Of a DNA stretch of 10,896 nt, positions 6,572 to 10,896 are shown piece by piece (positions within the stretch are counted from its first letter, which is position 1; every line of letters starts with the position of its first letter). A model generated the notes under the pieces. The model did not search any database. It was given only the letters and a program-made list of their open reading frames with translations, and had not been told where the DNA came from. Source of the stretch: JBEIDK01 sp040383485 (GTDB taxonomy: Bacteria > Bacteroidota > Bacteroidia > UBA4408); assembly GCA_040383485.1 (NCBI GenBank), contig JBEIDK010000115.1, positions 1-10,896 of the forward strand, in the 5' to 3' direction. A program made the translations under genes and the position numbers.

Positions 6572-7013
6572 TATTCTAAACGATGATTTTACTGATTTTA
6601 TTCAGATGTTAAACACTTGTAATGTTGAATATATTTTGGTTGGTGGATATGCTGTAATTTATCACGGATACAACCGCACAACGGGCGATTTGGACATTTG
6701 GGTAAATCCAACTTCTGCAAATTATCAAAAACTTTCAACTGCATTTTCAATGTTTGGAATGAGTGTATTTGATATGAATGAAACCAAATTTTTAAACACC
6801 ACAACTTATGATGTTTTCACTTTTGGACGTCCACCAGTTTGTATTGAAATACTAACTAAAGTAAAGGGATTAGAGTTTGATGAAACCTATGCTAATTCTA
6901 AATTTACAAAGTTTGATAATGTAGATGTTAGAATGATTGACATTCGCGATTTGAGACAAGCAAAAAAAGCCGCTAACCGCAACAAAGACAATGATGATTT
7001 AGAACATTTATAA
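6564..7013 (+). CDS. MNT-fold nucleotidyltransferase (DUF6036/AbiEii-like)
   Basis: 149 residues from ATG 6564. The polymerase-beta superfamily signature is intact: VEYILVGGYAVIYHG with Gly27-Gly28, then TGDLDIWV with metal-binding Asp42 and Asp44, and a third acidic residue Glu95 in VCIEIL. The C-terminal DLRQAKKAANRNKDNDDLEHL is the R/K-x-K-D-x-x-D-x-x-x-L tail common in this group. Known: such minimal nucleotidyltransferases occur in toxin-antitoxin and abortive-infection systems, transferring NMP to proteins or tRNA. The start at 6564 is preferred over an earlier Met at 6510, which would overlap the upstream gene by 62 bp and add an unconserved-looking segment. The 8-bp overlap with the preceding gene makes a two-gene unit. 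Whether this is toxin or antitoxin cannot be told. Confidence 0.82.
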   Translation: MANILNDDFTDFIQMLNTCNVEYILVGGYAVIYHGYNRTTGDLDIWVNPTSANYQKLSTAFSMFGMSVFDMNETKFLNTTTYDVFTFGRPPVCIEILTKVKGLEFDETYANSKFTKFDNVDVRMIDIRDLRQAKKAANRNKDNDDLEHL

Positions 7014-7038
7014 GTTCAAATAAATTGTTACTTTTTTC

Positions 7039-7046
7039 TACTTTCG
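7039..7046 (+). promoter_or_regulatory. Candidate -7 promoter element for alaS
   Basis: TACTTTCG matches TAnnTTTG at all but one base and lies 26 bp before ATG 7073. The predicted start of transcription, about 7053, falls after the alternative Met codon at 7025, which supports the downstream start for alaS. A clear -33 element is not seen. Confidence 0.45.
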
Positions 7047-7072
7047 CAGTCCAAATATTGAATTGCAAAAAT

Positions 7073-9724
7073 ATGATGACTTCGACTCAAATACGCCAAA
7101 CATTCTTAGATTTTTTTAAAAGCAAAGGACATGAAATTGTTCCTTCTGCTCCCATGATTGTAAAGAACGACCCTACACTCATGTTCATCAATAGTGGTAT
7201 GGCGCCATTCAAAGATATTTTTTTAGGGAATGCACCAATTAGATTTCCTCGCGTGGCTGATACACAAAAATGCTTGCGTGTAAGCGGCAAACACAACGAT
7301 TTAGAAGAAGTTGGTGTAGATACATACCATCACACCATGTTCGAAATGCTTGGCAATTGGAGCTTTGGCGATTATTTCAAAAAAGAAGCAATCACATGGG
7401 CTTGGGAGCTATTAACCGAAGTTTATAAATTGGATAAAAACCGCTTGTACGTTACCGTTTTTGAAGGTTATGAAAAAGAAAATTTAGCTTTTGACCAAGA
7501 AGCGTTTGATATGTGGAAATCATTTATTGACGAAAGCAGAATCATCAACGGTAACAAAAAAGACAACTTCTGGGAAATGGGTGATACCGGGCCTTGTGGG
7601 CCTTGCTCAGAAATTCATATTGATTTACGTGATGATGATGAAAGGGCAAAGATTGATGGAAAAACATTGGTCAACAACGACCATCCACAAGTAATTGAAA
7701 TATGGAATAATGTATTCATGGAATTTGAACGTAAAGCCGATGGCTCACTTGTAAAATTACCAAAACAGCATGTTGATACTGGCATGGGTTTCGAACGTCT
7801 TTGCGTGGCACTGCAAGGCAAAAAATCTAATTATGATACTGATGTTTTTCAACCACTCATTCAATTTATAGAACAGCATACCAATAATCAATACCGCAAA
7901 GATGAAAAGATTGATATTGCTATGCGCGTTATGGCCGACCATGTAAGAACAATTGCATTTTCTATTGCCGATGGTCAACTACCAAGCAATAACAAAGCTG
8001 GTTATGTAATACGTAGAATTTTACGCAGGGCAGTACGTTATTATTATACATTTTTAGAAGTTAACGAACCAATTTTATATAAAATGGTTGATGTGCTTGC
8101 AAAGCAAATGGGAAGCTTCTTTCCAGAGTTGTTGCAACAGCAATCTCTTATCGAAAAAGTTATCAAGGAAGAAGAAACTTCTTTTATGAAAACATTAGGA
8201 AGTGGAATTAATCGCTTCGAAAGTTATATTCTAAAACTAACAACTAACACTAATCCCTCCCTTTTGGGGCGGGATGGAGAGGGGCTTATTAATGGCGTGT
8301 TTGCATTTGAGTTATTCGACACGTTTGGCTTCCCTATTGACCTTACTCAATTACTTGCACGTGAAAAAAACCTTTCTGTTGACATGGAAACATTCAACAA
8401 TTGTTTACTTGAACAAAAAACTCGAAGCCGCGCCGCAGCAGCAGTCGAAACCGACGATTGGGTAACAGTTTCAGATAGCAATAATTTTAGTTTTGTAGGA
8501 TATGATAGAACAGAAGCTCCTGCAAAAATTTTACGTTATAGAAAAGTAAGTGCAAAAGGAAAAACACAGTATCAACTAGTACTAAACGAAACTCCTTTTT
8601 ATGCTGAAAGTGGCGGTCAAGTAGGCGATACAGGCTCATTGCAAAGCATCAACGAATCAATAAATATCATCGACACCAAAAAAGAAAATGGTGTATGGAT
8701 GCACATTGCAGAAACACTGCCAGAAAAATTAGATGTTGAATTTGATGCAAAAATTGATGTTGATAGAAGGCGTGAAATTCAAAACAACCATACTGCCACA
8801 CACCTAATGCATGCTGCTTTACGTAAGATTTTAGGAACACATGTAGAACAAAAAGGAAGTTTGGTAAACGATGAATATTTGCGTTTCGACTTTAGTCATT
8901 TTGCAAAAGTTACTGCCGAAGAAATTGCAGAAATAGAACATTTGGTAAACGAAAAAATTAGAGAAAACATTACCTTAAATATACAACTGTTAGGCATTGA
9001 TGATGCCCGAAAATCCGGTGCAATGGCTTTGTTTGGCGAAAAATATGGCGATGTTGTTCGTGTGGTAACGTTTGATAAAAATTATTCCGTGGAATTATGT
9101 GGCGGTACACACACACATGCAACGGGTACCATTGGTTTGTTTAAGATAACATCCGAAAGTGCAGTTGCAGCCGGTGTTAGGCGCATAGAAGCCATCACAT
9201 CTAAAGCTGCAATGGAATTTTTTAATGCGCAATGCGCAACTTTACAAAACGTGAATGAAGCGCTGAAAAATCCGAAAAATACATTGAAAGGTATCGAAGA
9301 TTTGGTTGCAAAAAATACTGAGTTAGAAAAGCGTTTGGCAGGTTTTGAAAAGCAACAAGTAATTGCAATCAAGAATGAATTGATAACAAAGGTCGTTGCG
9401 CAAAACGGCATCAACATCATCAAACAAAAAATAGAAATAGGCAGTAATGAAATGTTGAAAGATTTATGCTTTCAATTAAAAGCCGAAATAGAAAATGCTG
9501 CCATTTATTTAGGTGCTGAAATTAGTGGTAAAGCAACCATTGCTGTAGCATTTTCGGATTCATTAATAAAAGAAAAAAATATGAATGCTGGCAACATCAT
9601 CAAACAAATTTTAAAAGAAATAAACGGCGGTGGCGGCGGACAAGCAGCTTTTGCAACTGCTGGAGGAACTAACTTAAGTGGTATTGAAAATGCATTAAAA
9701 GGAGCAGAGAGTATGTTGAATTAA
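7073..9724 (+). CDS. alaS: Alanyl-tRNA synthetase
   Basis: AlaS charges tRNA-Ala with alanine in the cytoplasm, an essential step of translation. From Met 7073 the protein has 883 residues, close to the usual 870-880. The N-terminus TSTQIRQTFLDFFKSKGHEIVPSAP is typical. Class II catalytic features include RVADTQKCLRVSGKHNDLEEVG (from residue 60), HHTMFEMLGNWSFGDYF (86-102) and motif 3 GMGFERL (237-243). The editing domain keeps its zinc ligands HTATH (573-577) and CGGTH (676-680), so mischarged Ser/Gly should be cleared. The C-terminal DHHA1/C-Ala part ends with a GGGGGQAAFATAGG motif (from 852). Starts 7073 and 7076 (MMTS) cannot be told apart; 7025 is rejected because it precedes the likely promoter. 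An odd GC-rich insertion of about 17 residues lies at 389-405. No terminator follows closely. Confidence 0.95.
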   Translation: MMTSTQIRQTFLDFFKSKGHEIVPSAPMIVKNDPTLMFINSGMAPFKDIFLGNAPIRFPRVADTQKCLRVSGKHNDLEEVGVDTYHHTMFEMLGNWSFGDYFKKEAITWAWELLTEVYKLDKNRLYVTVFEGYEKENLAFDQEAFDMWKSFIDESRIINGNKKDNFWEMGDTGPCGPCSEIHIDLRDDDERAKIDGKTLVNNDHPQVIEIWNNVFMEFERKADGSLVKLPKQHVDTGMGFERLCVALQGKKSNYDTDVFQPLIQFIEQHTNNQYRKDEKIDIAMRVMADHVRTIAFSIADGQLPSNNKAGYVIRRILRRAVRYYYTFLEVNEPILYKMVDVLAKQMGSFFPELLQQQSLIEKVIKEEETSFMKTLGSGINRFESYILKLTTNTNPSLLGRDGEGLINGVFAFELFDTFGFPIDLTQLLAREKNLSVDMETFNNCLLEQKTRSRAAAAVETDDWVTVSDSNNFSFVGYDRTEAPAKILRYRKVSAKGKTQYQLVLNETPFYAESGGQVGDTGSLQSINESINIIDTKKENGVWMHIAETLPEKLDVEFDAKIDVDRRREIQNNHTATHLMHAALRKILGTHVEQKGSLVNDEYLRFDFSHFAKVTAEEIAEIEHLVNEKIRENITLNIQLLGIDDARKSGAMALFGEKYGDVVRVVTFDKNYSVELCGGTHTHATGTIGLFKITSESAVAAGVRRIEAITSKAAMEFFNAQCATLQNVNEALKNPKNTLKGIEDLVAKNTELEKRLAGFEKQQVIAIKNELITKVVAQNGINIIKQKIEIGSNEMLKDLCFQLKAEIENAAIYLGAEISGKATIAVAFSDSLIKEKNMNAGNIIKQILKEINGGGGGQAAFATAGGTNLSGIENALKGAESMLN
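8254..8284 (+). repeat. GC-rich palindromic element inserted in frame in alaS
   Basis: TCCC-T-CCC (8254-8261) pairs with GGG-C-GGGA (8267-8274) across a TTTTG loop with one mismatch, followed by TGGAGAGGGG. GC is 21 of 30 at 8255-8284 in a gene of roughly 35-40% GC. The encoded NPSLLGRDGEG lies between helix FESYIL and the conserved GVFAFELFDTFGFPIDLT, where relatives have a short linker. Dispersed CCCTCCC...GGGAGGG-type palindromes are usual in Bacteroidetes intergenic regions, so this resembles such an element landed in a gene. Confidence 0.55.
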
Positions 9725-9725
9725 A

Positions 9726-9736
9726 TCTAGATTACG
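9726..9736 (+). repeat. CTAGATTACG motif, copy 1
   Basis: TCTAGATTACG directly follows the alaS stop codon. It shares (C)TAGATTACG with copies 2 and 3 at 103 and 224 bp further on. Confidence 0.6.
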
Positions 9737-9828
9737 TATTTGAACATATCTACTGTTGCGCAATAGTCACTTAAAGATTGAACATTTTATTAATTTCGGT
9801 ACTTAATTATATTGCCAAATTTATTTAA

Positions 9829-9840
9829 CCTAGATTACGC
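9829..9840 (+). repeat. CTAGATTACGC motif, copy 2
   Basis: CCTAGATTACGC, preceded by TTTAA. It is the closest match between copies 1 and 3, and its flanks on the left (TTTAAC) resemble those of copy 3 (TTTTAC). Confidence 0.6.
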
Positions 9841-9949
9841 TTTATAGTGGTTAGTATATAAACTCCAATTCATTATAAAGTATGAACTTATACCTATAAT
9901 TCATATTGGTTAGATGTTCTACAAGAATGTGTTATTACTTCATATTTTA

Positions 9950-9965
9950 CCCAGATTACGCATTA
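9950..9965 (+). repeat. CCAGATTACGCATTA motif, copy 3
   Basis: CCCAGATTACGCATTA. Its reverse complement (TAATGCGTAATCTGGG) matches 11 of 13 bases of the inverted copy at 10390-10402 over the GCG...TCTGGGT core. Confidence 0.6.
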
Positions 9966-10389
9966 GGTGATTTAGCGAGCAATTTAATGAAGGAATATCA
10001 ATTAATTGGGAAGTTTTAATTTGAGAAAACACTAAATTATAAATTTAAACACATAGTTAGATTGATTTCATAGATGATAAATTTTGATATTCTTTCTGTT
10101 AGTCTAAGGTTTCTCAATTCAATTTAAGAAATATATAGCTTTACACACTTTTTTAAACAGTATCTCGATTCTTTAAAGTGGTCACACTGCTATGTGGATG
10201 AAATTTATTTCCTATGCATAACTATATTTCATTTTCAATTACTCTAAGCACTAACAACAATAATCTATGTTTCTTCTATGTGTTTAATATTTTTTTTATT
10301 GTAATTCACTTGGGCTTGATACAGCAAGATTTTATTTAAAACATTTTACATAGATTTCGAAGTAGAAAATTTTTGAAAGAATTTCTAAA

Positions 10390-10402
10390 GCGCATTCTGG
10401 GT
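10390..10402 (-). repeat. Inverted degenerate copy of the AGATTACGC motif
   Basis: GCGCATTCTGGGT matches the reverse complement of copy 3 (GCGTAATCTGGGT) at 11 of 13 positions. With copy 3 it bounds about 450 bp, as terminal inverted repeats of a decayed element would. Confidence 0.4.
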
Positions 10403-10436
10403 TTAAAAGGATTTAAGTTGCTATGGCATTTCTTAT

Positions 10437-10449
10437 GCGCCTTCTGGAA
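10437..10449 (-). repeat. Second inverted degenerate copy of the motif
   Basis: GCGCCTTCTGGAA matches the copy at 10390-10402 at 10 of 13 positions, 47 bp downstream, in the same orientation. Confidence 0.35.
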
Positions 10450-10486
10450 TCAACAAATTCGCAAGTTTGGTAATACTGGAATAAAA

Positions 10487-10515
10487 AAAAGCCCTCGAAA
10501 TTTTCGAGGGCTTTT
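10487..10515. terminator. Bidirectional Rho-independent terminator
   Basis: Perfect inverted repeat: AAAAGCCCTCGAAA (10487-10500) pairs with TTTCGAGGGCTTTT (10502-10515). The A-run on the left and T-run on the right allow use on both strands. It lies 22 bp beyond the stop codon of the - strand gene, which it most likely terminates; it could also stop transcripts coming from alaS. Confidence 0.9.
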
Positions 10516-10537
10516 CTTATAATTCTAAAACTAATAA

Positions 10538-10896
10538 TTAGTTTTTTGTAAACTTTAATGAATTTTCGCTAGTATAAACTGTCTTGTCAGTTCCTGTGCC
10601 ATAGTCAGTACTTACATTTTTAGAAGTAATAGTCATTTCTGATTTGGTTGACTCACTTATTGTCATAACTGAACCTGAAGTAGAAACATCATTATTAGTT
10701 GTAGTTGTAGATGGTATTGAAGTTGGAGCTAATGTGCAACCACCAGAAGTGTAAGTATAAACTGGAGTTGTAATTGCTGTAGTGCCATCAAAGTAACTGT
10801 ATGCAGTACTTGAAATTGTAGTTTCAGAAGTAGTTTCAGTTAAGATACGAGTATTTTTCTCTATATCACCTGTTGAACCTAAAACTGTGAATAGAC
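10538..10896 (-). CDS. Thr/Ser-rich probable secreted protein, C-terminal part (5'-partial)
   Basis: On the - strand a frame is open from the window edge (10896) to TAA at 10538-10540, giving 118 residues with no start visible. The visible part reads, from its N-side, FTVLGSTGDIEKNTRILTE, later YSYFDGTTAITTPVYTY, SGGCTLAPTSIPSTTTTNND, SGSVMTISESTKSEMTITSK and ends ENSLKFTKN. It is very rich in Thr and Ser with alternating beta-type residues and one Cys, which suggests an exported beta-rich protein such as the lipocalin-like lipoproteins of Bacteroidota; that assignment is a guess. The frame is supported by its uninterrupted length, by the repeated ITS/TVYT strand pattern, and by the terminator just after its stop. 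Confidence 0.72.
   Translation of the reverse strand, partial: LFTVLGSTGDIEKNTRILTETTSETTISSTAYSYFDGTTAITTPVYTYTSGGCTLAPTSIPSTTTTNNDVSTSGSVMTISESTKSEMTITSKNVSTDYGTGTDKTVYTSENSLKFTKN

Larger units (their letters stand above)
9725..10486. other. Long AT-rich gene-free region after alaS
   Basis: About 760 bp with stops in all frames and no convincing gene. Its notable content is a set of AGATTACG motifs (9726-9736, 9829-9840, 9950-9965) and two GCGC(A/C)TTCTGG motifs in opposite orientation (10390-10402, 10437-10449), listed separately. A short frame at 9951-10016 reads PDYALGDLASNLMKEYQLIGKF then stops; it has codon-like character but no start and may be chance or a gene remnant. GCGCAT (10390-10395) and ATGCGC (10435-10440) could pair to close a hairpin. 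No tRNA or recognisable RNA was found. Confidence 0.5.

Noticed and set aside
7025..7072. Upstream Met start for alaS
   Set aside because: It precedes the likely -7 promoter element and adds 16 residues not seen in AlaRS; the usual TS-x-x-IRQTFLDFF start follows Met 7073/7076.
8254..8274. Hairpin as a transcription terminator
   Set aside because: It lies inside alaS, its stem is followed by GC-rich sequence and not by a T-run, and the gene continues normally.
8274..8465. 63-residue open frame overlapping alaS
   Set aside because: Out-of-frame shadow within well-conserved AlaRS coding sequence.
9951..10016. Short frame PDYALGDLASNLMKEYQLIGKF as a gene
   Set aside because: No start codon with a sensible leader and only 22 residues before the stop; kept as a possible remnant in the gene-free region.

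Overview
The window looks like a chromosomal segment from a low-GC member of the Bacteroidota. Four things point there. Two predicted secreted proteins end in type A C-terminal sorting domains of the type IX secretion system (T9SS). Candidate promoters resemble the Bacteroidetes -7 element TAnnTTTG. Strong Shine-Dalgarno sites are absent. A bactofilin / AtpZ / small AtpI-like membrane protein cluster is present, which in this phylum usually leads into the ATP synthase operon. Genus cannot be given from sequence alone. All complete genes lie on the + strand; one partial gene at the right edge lies on the - strand.

Positions 1-2600 hold the 3' part of a very large, cysteine- and threonine-rich surface protein. 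It contains three 216-bp tandem repeats, a MopE-like Asp-rich metal-binding motif, two to three 210-bp repeats, two related beta-sandwich modules and a T9SS sorting domain, and is closed by a strong terminator (2625-2664). From 2736 to 5700 five genes run closely packed: bactofilin, AtpZ (35-bp overlap), a four-helix AtpI-like protein, a secreted SGNH/DUF4886-like hydrolase with PKD and sorting domains, and a secreted protein of unknown function. The expected atpB does not follow; a secreted hydrolase sits there instead.

From 5853 to 7013 are a clan AA (retropepsin-like) aspartic protease and a translationally coupled pair: a 65-aa protein overlapping by 8 bp a stand-alone MNT-fold nucleotidyltransferase, which resembles toxin-antitoxin or abortive-infection modules. 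Then comes alaS (7073-9724), a complete alanyl-tRNA synthetase carrying a short GC-rich palindromic insertion in frame.

From 9725 to 10486 about 760 bp are very AT-rich and hold no convincing gene, but contain three direct copies of a CTAGATTACGC-like motif and two degenerate inverted-orientation copies, perhaps the remains of a mobile element. A bidirectional terminator (10487-10515) precedes the - strand gene, a Thr/Ser-rich protein open to the window edge. The best candidates for something new are the in-frame palindrome in alaS, the small-protein/nucleotidyltransferase pair, and the motif cluster after alaS.
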